Source: Glossina fuscipes
Lineage: Eukaryota > Arthropoda > Insecta > Diptera > Glossinidae
Assembly: GCF_014805625.2 (NCBI RefSeq)
Contig: NW_023998452.1
Span: forward strand, 2,023,059 to 2,087,058
DNA length: 64,000 nt
Reading direction: 5' to 3'
Shown here: in pieces, positions 50,201 to 61,549 of the stretch
Numbering within the stretch: position 1 is the stretch's first letter
Layout: every line of letters starts with the position of its first letter
Program-made: the position numbers and the translations under genes
The notes under the pieces: model-generated
Told to the model about the DNA's origin: nothing
Databases searched by the model: none
What the model saw: only the letters and a program-made list of their open reading frames with translations

Positions 50201-51286
50201 TTAGCAATTTCTTAAAAAAAAAAATTATACCATATCGCAACTATTTTATAATTTATTTACTTAGCTGCTGCTAAACAACGTGCTGGTCGCGCTGGTCGTA
50301 CTGGACCTGGTAAATGCTATCGCCTGTACACGGAGCGGGCTTATCGTGATGAGATGCTCCCTACACCAGTGCCCGAAATTCAACGCACCAACTTGGCCAC
50401 TACCGTGTTACAATTGAAGACTATGGGTATTAATGATTTACTGCACTTTGATTTTATGGATGCTCCGCCTGTTGAATCTTTGGTAATGGCGTTAGAACAA
50501 CTCCATTCTCTATCGGCTTTAGATGATGAAGGTCTTTTAACTCGTTTGGGACGAAGAATGGCTGAATTCCCTTTGGAGCCTAATTTATCTAAAATGCTTA
50601 TAATGTCTGTGGCATTGCAATGTTCCGACGAAATTTTAACCATTGTATCTATGCTTAGTGTTCAAAATGTATTTTATCGACCGAAAGATAAACAGGCGTT
50701 AGCAGATCAAAAAAAGGCGAAATTCAATCAGATTGAAGGCGATCACTTGACCTTATTGGCAGTTTATAACAGTTGGAAAAATAATAAGTTTTCCAATGCC
50801 TGGTGCTACGAGAATTTTGTTCAAATTCGTACTTTAAAACGATCACAGGATGTACGTAAACAATTGTTGGGCATAATGGATCGACATAAATTAGATGTAG
50901 TTTCAGCCGGTAAAAAGTCGGTGCGAATACAGAAAGCAATTTGTTCCGGTTTCTTTCGAAATGCCGCCAAAAAGGATCCTCAAGAAGGTTATCGCACTTT
51001 AGTTGATTCTCAAGTTGTTTATATACATCCTTCAAGTGCGCTGTTTAACCGTCAACCCGAATGGGTTATTTATCACGAACTAGTTCAAACTACTAAGGAA
51101 TATACACGTGAGGTAACCACCATAGATCCGAAATGGTTGGTGGAATTTGCACCATCCTTTTTCCGATTCTCCGATCCAACAAAATTGAGCAAGTTTAAGA
51201 AGAATCAACGCTTGGAGCCATTATACAATAAATATGAGGAACCTAATGCCTGGCGTATTTCACGAGTTCGAAGAAGACGAAACTAA
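47223..51286 (+). CDS. pea: DEAH-box spliceosomal helicase DHX8/Prp22 (peanuts homologue)
   Basis: Three coding exons join in frame: 47223-48315, 48400-50085 and 50265-51286, about 1,266 residues. The chosen ATG begins [20 protein letters not shown], which is where homology with human DHX8 starts. In order: N-terminal conserved helical domain (1-85), RS-rich region with repeated N-D-R-S-N and S-R-S motifs (about 200-300), S1 RNA-binding domain (about 307-385), acidic linker, then the helicase core: G-E-T-G-S-G-K-T (motif I, about 632), T-Q-P-R-R-V-A-A (Ia), D-E-A-H-E-R (II, about 730), S-A-T (III), I-A-T-N-I-A-E-T-S (V), [10 protein letters not shown] (VI, in exon 3), winged-helix, ratchet and OB regions. 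Prp22 proofreads the second splicing step and releases spliced mRNA from the spliceosome. All catalytic motifs are intact. Confidence 0.97.
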
Positions 51287-52200
51287 ACGGTTTTATTTAC
51301 ATATATTTGAGAATACCTATGAAGAAATTTTCATCTACCATAAAATTAGAAAATTTCAAAAAAAAATCATTGCCTAAGGGTACTAAATAAGTGAAAGAAT
51401 ATCCTAAACCGGGCACATTTCAAAAATTCGAAAAAAGACTGATCTGACTGAGACTTTCTTATTTTTGTCGCTGAGTAAGTTCCTTGCTAGCGCTTGCTTT
51501 ACCATGGCAGGTATATATATATATATATATATATATATGTAATGCTTAAGGTTTAATTATGCGTTCAACTTTTGCAAATATTTTGCTAATTATATTAATT
51601 ATGTAAATAATTTTCTTTCATGTATTATTTTTCTAACATTGTTTTATATGCCCGATGAAATTTTTTTTTTTTTTTTTTTTGTATAAAAAGAAATTGAAAT
51701 AAGGAAACTTATCCATATATTTTAAGCGGAAAAACAATGTGCGAATGGATTGGAAAAAGGAAAAGTGACTTCGTCACACTACGAAGATGGTATACCAATG
51801 ATTCTGAAAATTACACCATATGTAGAGACCATTGTGATCCGAGAGTGTGGTAATCCAAAAAAGTTGTGTAAGACCCAATTCTCCATAATCATGACAGAGA
51901 GGAATTCTCGAAATAAACAATGATAAATCGATTCAGATAAAATATGAATTTATAAAGTTGATTGTTGTTATTATAATATATTTAGGTTTGATAAATAAAA
52001 TTCCTCACTTTAAAGAAAAAAAATCAAGCAAGAAGAAAGAAAATATGTCTCCTAGTTTTTTGTTTTATTGTTATCGTTTTTAATAATTTCTACAATGTTT
52101 TCCTGAGTAATGCGCAGCTGACATAAATTTTAGATAAACCTTGCTTCAACTAGGAATAGCGTATGAAATGAGCGCAATTCTTATAAATTAATAAAAGGAG
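51287..52200. other. 3' flank of the DHX8 gene, AT-rich
   Basis: Contains an AT microsatellite at about 51,511-51,538 and a poly-T run near 51,660-51,681. AATAAA occurs on the plus strand near 51,912 and 51,994, far from the stop. No gene seen. Confidence 0.45.
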
Positions 52201-52204
52201 GGAT

Positions 52205-52500
52205 ATGGTAACGCAAATTAACATTTCTTCTCGCAAATATTGGTCGCGAGAGTTGATGAAAACATAGATTTATTAAAAAAAATAAAGAAACTAAATATCG
52301 TAAAGTTTTCACTACTTCCCGACGGCTTTGAATTTTAACAGATGTGTTCCTTTGTAAAGTGCTATTTAACAGATATGTCCCTTTGTAAAATGCTATTTAA
52401 CAGAAATGTCCCTTTGTTTTGCTGACGGTTTTGCATTTTAACAGAGTTGTCCCTTTGTTCAGTCTGTTAAATAGCGATTTATGGCGAATGGCGTTACCAT
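52205..52500. repeat. MITE-like element with 10-bp inverted ends and internal 31-bp tandem repeat
   Basis: ATGGTAACGC at 52,205-52,214 is matched exactly, inverted, by GCGTTACCAT at 52,491-52,500. Inside, the motif AACAGA-N2-TGT-YCCTTTGT occurs four times (52,337, 52,368, 52,399, 52,440), three of them 31 bases apart, and a larger unit starting GACGG-Y-TTTG occurs at 52,321 and 52,424. No coding potential. The short inverted ends could be chance, but together with the internal repeats they suggest a small non-autonomous element. Confidence 0.5.
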
Positions 52501-54340
52501 TTAAGTTGTTAGTTGGGCATTTAATCATTTAACAGAGGACGTAAGGCAATATAAAGCTTTTGAATAAAATCTGTTGCCTATCTTTAGGATAGCTTGTAAG
52601 AATTAAATTCGTTTACCAAGAATATTTAGCGATTCACTTGTTCATTCACAATATGCTTAATTATGTATATATGTATATAAAAAATTTTGCATGAGCTATG
52701 CCACCTTTCAAGCTATATTCCTTTCTATGAAAATAAACAAAAGCTCAGAATAGTGCATACTTTTGATACTGTTTTTGATTGTCTTTCTTTTACTTTTGTT
52801 TCAATGTCTGTTGCTCATGCAATAAAATATTCTACAATATGTCTTTGCTATATTTTTGTTTTCGCCTTTTACTGCTACTTTTATTTTTATTTTTTTTGCG
52901 ATTAAGAGAACATAGGCGATGAGACAACAAATCGAGGTTCCATTCATCCAATTTTGTATTATACGATAGCTGTCAACTTGTTATTCTGGGTCTTTATTCA
53001 ACAGTGGGAAAACGTGGCACTCCACGTGCGGTGATGATGAGTATACACCAGCTGAGTTGTACTCGTTTAGGAAGCAGTCTTGATCTCTTCTCTAGCTACT
53101 TAAGATTTATTATTCGACACTCTTTGAGAGTTTTGGCAGTAGTATATATAACACATGAATACCAACCATGAATCTCAACCGTATATGTAATAATGAAAAA
53201 ATGTCGCATGCGATTGAATTGATTTCTGACTTCATGTGCATTCTATATACATGCAATATGTCGCATGAGATGCTTGCGATATATTATTACTAATCTCATG
53301 TGTAGATGTGTATGAAATATGTAAAATATCCTTTGCATTTAATGATGAATGATGAGCGAGTGCCGCAGTAGACGATCAGATAGTGATAAAAAAAGGAAAT
53401 GGTGCTTGTGATATTGCATAAATAAAACAAGAGCAATTTTTTTTCGGCAGTTTTCTGGTACTGCGTAGTTTTGTTTTAATTATATGTTGTAAACTATGTG
53501 CTCTGTTTCTTTGGTGCATGGTAAAGTAAGATATGATTCCAGAACAAGGTAAGCGACATTGTACAGATTTTTATTTATGCTTTTTATACTTTTAATTGCC
53601 AATTCCTATGGAATTAGAACCTATTATGTAGCTTACTAAAAGATATTCCAAAATGCCTTACGGCAGATGGAATTAAGGCTACACGCATGGTTTGGGTTTA
53701 AATTACTTTACAATCACTTTATTGTACATATTAATATTTTTTTAGTTTTAAATGTTTGGCCGAAAGCAAATTTCATTTGATTCTTTTTATAACTTAGATT
53801 TGACTTTCCGTTCGTAACACTCACGAGTACGTATCAAATAGTGTATTGACCAATTTGAGAATCTGTATCGATCTATTGGTGATGTTTATTTACTGTAAAT
53901 TATTAATGCGCGCATGGCTGCAAAAATTGATGTAGATATTTCAACTCTTGCTTTACATATATTTTTTTTAATTGAGGTTCGCACTTTGCGTTTGGAATTG
54001 GTTTTGACCTGACCTCAATTTATAGAAAATATTATACTACTGTCCACAATAGATAAAAGACGCGATCTATAAGAGATATCGATATAAGAAGCGATGCCGA
54101 CTTTCTCTATGACAACTTTCGATCAACCCACGTACATATATATTTAACGAAAAATTCTGTTATGTTATTGTAATGCTTTAAAAAAAAAACACAGACTATT
54201 TAGGCATATAGCCAGCGTTAGACTTATGTCTATGTTTATGCAAACATTCGCCTTGACAAGCGAAACTTGGTGGTTGACTGTAATGCTTAAATTTTCAAGT
54301 TGACCTAAAAGTGAAAACATTCAAAACGGCTTTCTATACA
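52501..54340. other. Non-coding DNA, no gene seen
   Basis: AT-rich sequence without supported open frames or recognised repeats. Several 'atgtcgcatg(c/a)gat' motifs recur near 53,200 and 53,258. Confidence 0.4.
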
Positions 54341-54349
54341 ATATTAATA

Positions 54350-55125
54350 TTGATTTTTCTATCCCGAAGGATGAGCGGTATGTTGATTTTTTCAACCGTT
54401 TGCAACACCCAGAACGAAGCTTTAGAAACACCACAAAGTGTGCAAAAATAAATCTATCGGTTTCAAATTTAGCAGAAACATTGTAAGTCCTTCATGCAGG
54501 TTGGTATTGAAAATGGGCCAAATGGGTTGAAGGACACGCCTACATTACCGTGTAAACTGAGAACACTTCTGGTTTCCGCTCATTATTCACAAACTGCAGC
54601 AAATAAATCTATAAAAATTTGAGGGTCTATTCTGTGGGCGATGCTGTACTACCTACACAAAAGGCAAAAGTTGACCACGCCTCTCAAATATTCCAGAGTA
54701 TAAAAATTTAATTGCTTTTTCAATACCTTTGCAACGCGCAGAAGCAAGCTGTGAAAGTGGCGTAAAGTAAACAAATTCTTGGCCTTTCAACCTGCTTGTC
54801 CTTCCATCTGTCCATATCTCCAAGCATATAATTTCAGTGGTAAGCACACTCCCGTTCGCAAAAATCAAGGTATCGTCTACAAATATGCAAAAGAGTTTGA
54901 AACTGATCTTGGCCGGTCACAGGACATGCAACAAAATGTATGCAACAAAAATGTTGAAAAACCTTTGCTTCCTGTGTTTTTTGCTTCTTACTCGTAAAGT
55001 ATAACACATATATCATACAAATTTGCACTGCTATTAGAGAATGAAGTGAAAATTTAGTTTAGTTCTTTTCTCTTTTTTTAGTCTTCTTTAGGGCAACGAT
55101 GAGGGGTTTAAAATTGTTCTTGCAA
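54350..55125 (+). repeat. Interspersed repeat family A, copy 3
   Basis: Shares with copies 1 and 2 the blocks CAACCGTTTGCAACACCCAG (about 54,390), 'ttagcagaaacattgtaagt', 'gtattgaaaatgggccaaat', 'gtgtaaactgagaacacttc', 'cttgtccttccatctgtcc' and the end 'agtcttctttagggcaacga'. The open frames at 54,653-55,028 on both strands are shadows of the repeat. Confidence 0.62.
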
Positions 55126-56420
55126 TTGTTCTTTTAATTTTTAAAATTATATTAATTACGTTGGGAACTAAGCCGTATGCTTTCACATGTGAATAAAATT
55201 CGCTAAAAGTATCCTCAAATAGATGAAAGTGGAGTAAAAGGACAAAATACTTAAATGCTTATGAACGTTTAGTATCTATGACGATCGGAATGTATTTTTC
55301 ATGGATTTTCAACTATATATGTATGCAATTGACCAAGGGAGGAATCATTATATAATACTTAGTTTGTCAAGTAAAAATCCTACCTAAAACCTAAAAGGCG
55401 TCGAGAATGAGTTAAAAAGGATCTCAGTTATGAAATACGATTTATGTTTTAAAATATTTTAAAAGCTGATATTTTCGTCTTTGACTATTTCGTCTTGGAG
55501 ACTTTAATGATCATTTTTTCGAAGAATGACCTGCTTTAATGAAAAAATGTGAATATTAGAGAATTGCAAAGCATTGCTAGAAACTCATTGATAACTTAAA
55601 AAAAAACTATTAATGATATCGAGGTAAAAATTAAGAGATATTCAATTTCCAATTGATGTAAATTTTTGAGAAAAAAAGATAGGAACGTGCCTAAACACAC
55701 ATGAACAAAGATGACAGATAGTAAAGTAATTAAATGTATTCTGCAATACGCAGGCGCACACGTTTGCAATGTATACGTACTGCAAGGTGTAAATTTATAG
55801 AGAGCACTTGCATTAAAAACTAGTGCTTGCAGAGCTTAAGACTTTCAGTGCCGGGATGTTGTCATTCAGATTAAAGAGGGAATTTCCATTCGCATTATTT
55901 CTTTAGCTGCTTTAACACTGTGTTCGGAAAATGGCAAGAGTAGTAAGATAGTTAGTCCATATGACAAGCTTTTTTCTTTAGACTAAGAGCACATTCACTG
56001 ACATCTGTATCAAATTACGTAATAATATTTTCAATAGTTAATGCAACTTTCATTCAAAATATCCCTATTTTCGATTCGACTTTATCTTTATCTATTGAAT
56101 GAAAATGATATCCACGGAGAAAGTTTTCGAATTTCGAAAATAGACAAATCTCAGACGGAATTAAATGATGTGAATATGGCATTTAGGCCAATACAAAGGA
56201 AAAAATTGGCTTACCTTCAACTAAACGTTGTCTGCCCACGATTCTGACAACTTCTTCCTACATCCGTCACCAACCAGGGATACGGAATACATTCATCTTG
56301 CCAAAGTGCTAGAAACACGCAAAAGGAAGGCCCATAGACCCCACATATCCTTAATCATCATTAGATTCTAAACTGGTTTAAGCAGATGTCTCTGTCTTTC
56401 TCTCTCTTTCTGTGCAATAT
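55126..56420. other. Non-coding DNA, no gene seen
   Basis: No supported gene. The 68-codon plus-strand frame at 56,041-56,247 has no homologue that I recognise and no splice context. Confidence 0.4.
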
Positions 56421-56424
56421 CTGT

Positions 56425-57490
56425 TGTGAACAAATATTGAGACTTCGGCTTTAAATTTGCAAAGACATTGGAAATTCTTGTACGGTTCTTATTGGGGTTT
56501 TTTGCTCCTTAGTTATGAACTACATCAGATAAAAGAATAGAGATTTGGACGTATGGATTTCCGGGTGTTTCTGGACACATGTATAAAAATAGAAAAAAAT
56601 CAATTGCACCCATCCTATATTATAAAGTATCGAAATTTCATTCTTTTGTCAAAACGAAGACGAAGAAACTTAAAAGTTCCTATAAAGCTTACGTTATCCT
56701 AAAGAGATCTTATAAAGGATACTTATCTATTGATCAGTCAAATCAAATTCTGATATAGACATGATAGACAGTCCAATTCCTCGTCTGGCGGCGTGTTATT
56801 TTCCTGTGAAAATCATATTCCTGGTCACAAAAACAGAAAAATTGGGTTCAAATTTGGCGAAAACATAAGACGTTGCTGTGCATAGTCTGGTATTGAAAAT
56901 AGGCGAAAATTGGTTTTCTAGGTTTCTTGCTCCTTACGAATAAACTGCAACAGAGACATGGTAAAAATTCCATGTATATTCTACGAAAATAGCAAAAATC
57001 AGCTACGCCCATTCAATATTATAGAGCATGAAAATTTGACTATTTTCGGATCCCTCTCTTTGTCTTTAGTAGGTATTCAAGTTCTATAAACACTGCTAAA
57101 GCTGCAATACTACTAAAGAAGTTTCATCAAATGTATTGGAATCAAATAATTCCACTTGTTATCCGGCATATTAAGCAACCTTGTTCCTTGCGGATTTTTA
57201 CAAAAAGGATTTGGAATTTGTTTGCAGATTACTTCAATTACTTTCAGTTTAGTGCTTGCGAGAATGTTTGTGTTAGGGGCATTTGCGCCCCTCCCCCCGA
57301 CCTGCCCAAGATTTTTGTTCGCTTTTCAAGAGAACATTTCAGAGCTGCTCTAGGCTATTGGTTTAACTATTTGAATTTTGCTATAAGCGTGCGGACAGTA
57401 GACACTGGAACAACTTTTGCGAAAGTAACTTTTTCAATGGAAAACCTTTTGCTTCCTTTCAAAGTCAAGTTAATCAGTTTCGAAGAGATT
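56425..57490 (+). repeat. Interspersed repeat family A, copy 4 with a partial tandem copy
   Basis: A partial copy (56,425-56,645) ending in 'ctatattataaagtatcgaaa' is followed directly by a fuller one (56,640-57,490) with 'ttgtcaaaacgaagacgaag', 'gtattgaaaataggcgaaaa', 'atattctacgaaaatagcaa', 'ttcaatattatagagcatga' and 'aaccttttgcttcctttc'. The 124-codon frame at 57,131-57,505 lies inside it and ends in poly-T, so it is not taken as a gene. Confidence 0.55.
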
Positions 57491-58234
57491 TTTTTTTTTT
57501 TTTGAGTGTACACATCAATGTGTTGGCGATACATAAATGGATAAATGTGGCTCTAATTTTTTTTTTGTTACTTGATTAAGAAATGAGTGCGGAGTCGTAT
57601 TAAATTTCTCTTTTCATATTATTCGTAGTCATACAATATACTGATGGTATAATAATTGTTTTATTTCGAACAGATTAATAGGTTTTTTTTTTTTTTTTAT
57701 AGGCTCGATAGACTTGTTGCTGTAAATTTCTACATCACTGCAGGAACAGCATAACAACCGGACAATTAGTTTCATTTGCTTTCGACTTAATAAAATTCTG
57801 ACATAACAGGCAAAGATACCATTAATTACTATGGTCATAAGGTGTTATTTGCCGCTGGCTGTTCTCAATGTGACATTTCTAACTGTAATTTTATAAAATT
57901 ATTTATAAGTTATGTAGCAATTAAAAATAAATTAATTTTAAATGCGTTTACATATGTTCGAAGAATTAATATGTATATGTATTGTATTTAATTCTAACAA
58001 AAAAATTTAATTAGATAAAGTCTTTTGTGAACGTTTTAATAGAACTTTGAAGACAATATGCCCGCAAGTCATTTATGAGATGCATTCATTTCATATTTTA
58101 TATTAGATTGCCTGCAATCGTTTTAAATACTTATTTATAATGATCTCTTGAGAGTATAATTATGGCTTACATTTGAGCTGATTGAATTTTTACAATTTGT
58201 TGGAGATTTTGTACTCATCTGAAAGCTGGAAGGC
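57491..58234. other. Non-coding AT-rich DNA
   Basis: Poly-T tracts near 57,489 and 57,683. No supported gene. Confidence 0.4.
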
Positions 58235-58241
58235 TGTACAG

Positions 58242-58508
58242 CAAGGTGAAATACCCAGGCATTTACAATTGTTTTGTGATCGTTTTTTGTGCGAACGTGT
58301 TGTCCCCCGTAACCGAGTATTGATTCAGGGAATTTATTCCATTCGGCAAGTAGGCAAACCTACCCGTCAGGATGGCCGTGAGAAGTCAGTAGTAGGCGTT
58401 AGGGCTCCATATATGCGAGTAGTGGGCATCGCTGTGGATACTGAAGGATCGGGAGCTATATCCCGTTACAGTAATATAACTAGTGAAGAAGAGGAAACAT
58501 TTCGTAGA
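58242..58508 (+). pseudogene. Detached fragment of Mcm5 (replicative helicase subunit), about 89 codons
   Basis: The translation from Q-G-E-I-P-R-H-L-Q-L-F-C-D-R through C-E-R-V-V-P-R-N-R-V-L-I-Q-G-I-Y-S-I, V-G-V-R-A-P-Y-M-R-V-V-G-I and I-S-R-Y-S-N-I-T-S-E-E-E-E is the OB-fold/hairpin part of the Mcm5 N-terminal domain, between zinc finger and AAA+ core. The frame is fully open over this part, but homology stops abruptly on both sides; no other Mcm5 sequence is seen in the window, including the long AAA+ exon that should follow. A CAG directly precedes the homology, as at a 3' splice site, but there is no donor at the other edge. The nine bases TGTACAGCA occur at both ends (58,235 and 58,516). 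It is probably a captured exon-sized copy, not a gene; the intact gene should lie elsewhere. Confidence 0.85.
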
Positions 58509-58599
58509 TGTACTTTGTACAGCATTATGCCAACTATTAATATATTAAGTTAGTTGCATGAAAAACGATATAAATAAGTTATACTTTTTTGAAATCTTG

Positions 58600-59290
58600 T
58601 AAAGTATGTGTAATATGTGCATATGAATATAATAAGGTTCACTATTCATCTGTTCATGAATTATAGATCCGTACATTTATGTATTCACATTCTTTTATAT
58701 ATTACATATGCGAACATATATGTACGTGTGACCATGTGAATGCATCAATATGATGAACGAAATGAATACAAGAATATGTGATTGTAAGATTAAATGAACA
58801 TATGAATACGCGAATCATATATTCGCATATGTTTATTTATGTATTCATATATTGCCTGAATACGTAAATAAACGCATATATATTCACGTATTCGCATACA
58901 TATTTACATTCATATAGTCATGTATCCGTATATTCATGTAAACGTACATTCACATATTCATTTATTCATATATTCATAAGACTCGAGTATTCATTTACCC
59001 GCATACTCACTATTTAAGCGAACATGTATGAATACAGGAATATGTTTATATTCACAGGTTCATGTATTCATAAAGTCGTATATTCGTATAGTTAAGTAAT
59101 CATATGTTCACATTTTTATATATTCATGTATTCATATATCGGCGTATTCATTATTTAAACGAACATATACAAATTCATATATTCATACAATCATGTATTC
59201 ATATAGCCGCGTATTCATATACTCATGTGATCATATATTTCCATATTCACATATTCATATATTCTTATATTTATAATATACGTGAGTATC
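58600..59290. repeat. Degenerate TATTCATA-type satellite-like tract
   Basis: About 700 bases consist of irregular variants of 'catatattcatgtattcata' with interspersed CGTATTCG and ACATATG units, spaced at roughly 10-20 bases and in both orientations. Open frames (for example 59,104-59,301) are artefacts of the repeat. Its AT content and self-complementarity would allow extensive cruciform or hairpin folding. Confidence 0.75.
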
Positions 59291-59595
59291 TGAAGACATG
59301 AGTATGGACAAATATGTAGGACGGAAGTCAATCCTATGTAGGTGGCTAATAGTTGCACACTCGTTAGTTTTTTTCTTAATTTTTAGAGTGGAAGATCTGT
59401 TCCACCCCTGTGATTTTGACATAAACAGAAGCTACAGCATGATCTTGCCGGCCTAACGTAAAATTCTCCCTTATAGGAAAGTAGTCAATATATTTTATAA
59501 GATTTAAAAAAAGTATAATTTATTGAAGTTATTTTTCATATATTGAATTTAATTGGTTACTTAAAACCTAAAGCAAAAACTCAGACTGCAAAGCC

Positions 59596-59622
59596 AAATT
59601 CGTATTTAACAAATACGAATTT
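59596..59622. repeat. Perfect 12-bp inverted repeat with 3-base loop
   Basis: AAATTCGTATTT, then AAC, then AAATACGAATTT: both arms are exactly complementary. No T-run or gene gives it an evident role. Confidence 0.85.
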
Positions 59623-59739
59623 ACTGATTGTGTCTCTATCGGTGCAGAGGCCGTAGCCATTTTGTGTCCGTGTAATTTAAGGGCTTCCAAATCCAACCAG
59701 AACCAAGTGCGTTTAAACATATCTTTATGTTAAGTATCT

Positions 59740-60150
59740 AGACGTTCTATGGAAGGGTTTGCAAAGCCTAGCAAGATGCGTCGGAGATCCTAAGATCCTA
59801 TTGATTCGTCTCAAATTCTGATTCGAGTAAGACATGTTGGTCACTCCATCCGCATGTCTATCACTAGTGTACAAGAAAAGTACAATAGCAAAAAGGACAC
59901 GCACATACTACAATTGAAATTGAAATCATTTTGGCTTTCTGGCTGCCTAGCCCATTACGTATGATCTACACCAGACACTTGGGTAAACATTTCTGCGTAT
60001 ATTCTACAAAAGTAGCAATATTCAGCCATTCCCACCCTGTATTAGAGAGTAAAGAAGTTTAACTATTTCCGGTTTTTCCTTTGGCCTTTGTTTTGAAAAT
60101 GTAGGTAGTGGATATAGAAGATATAGAAGATTCGGTCGCAGCTGACTATA
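59740..60150 (+). repeat. Interspersed repeat family A, copy 5 (diverged)
   Basis: Recognised by 'gggtttgcaaagcctagcaa', 'gattcgtctcaaattctgat', 'gtatattctacaaaagtagc', 'attcagccattcccaccctg' and 'attagagagtaaagaagttt' in the same order as copy 4. It ends near 60,150. Confidence 0.45.
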
Positions 60151-61545
60151 ATTGTTTCGTTTATTGCATATTTAATGCGAATCATTCCTCAAGTTCTTTC
60201 ACAAACTTATCTTACGTAATATATTAAAAAAGTGCACTGATTTTAAAATCTAAACTATATATTAATATATATATATGTATGAGAGTGTTATAAAGACTTT
60301 CACGTAGTTAGTTGTCCTCTGTTACTCGGATATCCTATAAAAATTTGAAGACGTTGCTGTCAAGGACAGACTACTATTGTTAAAGCGTTTCATTTATCAG
60401 AAGTGATTTCACTTTCAATAAGAAATTTCATTTTCTACCATAAAATGACATATACTTACATATGTAATTATTTAGATAAGCAAGCATGCCTTTATACATA
60501 CATACGTAAAGCATTGATTCAATTGAAAAAAATGTATAAAAACTCGTAAAATAATGTAAAAAGGCGTCTATAGTTTACAAATAAAACGAGTAGAGTGCTG
60601 CAGGAAAAAGAACAAAAGACATTGAACACAGACAAAGTAATATCCTGAAAAAGAGCTCATCATACCTCAAGGTAAGTAAGCACATATGGAATAAAAACTC
60701 ATGTTTAATTTTTTCACTGCTTTTATTTCGATATTCTTTTTTACCTTTTTTTTGATTTTTCCAATAAAAATACACTTTTTGCACGGTCGCCATCAATCAG
60801 CACCAGGCGTTGTTTACTCACGATACATATCGTTTTGATTATGTACATCAGGCGATAATGATGAAAAGAATATTAATTTTGTCATTGCCCGCAAGTTTGA
60901 AAACCTTTGTGCATTTCTATGAAACGAGCATGAGTACGCATTACCTTGATGAGATAAAGATGTTGTTGTGTGTTGTTAGTTGTGTTACTTGTATATTTCT
61001 GCATATTATTAACTGTCAGTTCGATTATCGGCTGTTTTAACTCGACATGTTTTTGCATTACAATCGAAGGGTATCCAAGATTCGATTCGATTGCAATGAA
61101 TAGTTGTACTTTATGCTGTAATGTATTCCTTCACTGGTGGATTTATAAAAGCTTGCTATACAACACAAGTATGGCTAAGCATACGAAATGAAATTCTTGG
61201 TTATTGAGCGTTTTCCTTAATATTAACTATGTATTCTCTATAAACTCCTCTATCCAAGGGATATAATAATTATATTTCTGTGCGATATTAGTCAAGAGTG
61301 AAAGAAAAAACAATGATTTTTCCATGCGAAAGATCATTATTCATAGGGTTATTATGTCTTTTTTCAGATACAATTGAATATAATGGGTGATATAAAAAGT
61401 CTCCGCCGTTTATTGCCGGCAAATAGTATTGATGCCTATATATCGGGCAACACTTGTCTGGTTGTCTTACACGAACATGTGCTTGAAGGGTGACATTTCT
61501 GCTTACATTTTTTGTCCAGATAGTTTTCTAATTCTTTCCGCATAC
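60151..61545. other. Non-coding DNA, no gene seen
   Basis: AT tract near 60,262-60,277; no recognised gene or splice structure. Short open frames at 60,575-61,191 show no family resemblance. Confidence 0.4.
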
Positions 61546-61549
61546 AAAA

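Noticed and set aside
57131..57505. 124-codon open frame on the plus strand
   Set aside because: It lies in a family A copy, ends in a poly-T/Phe run and matches no family.
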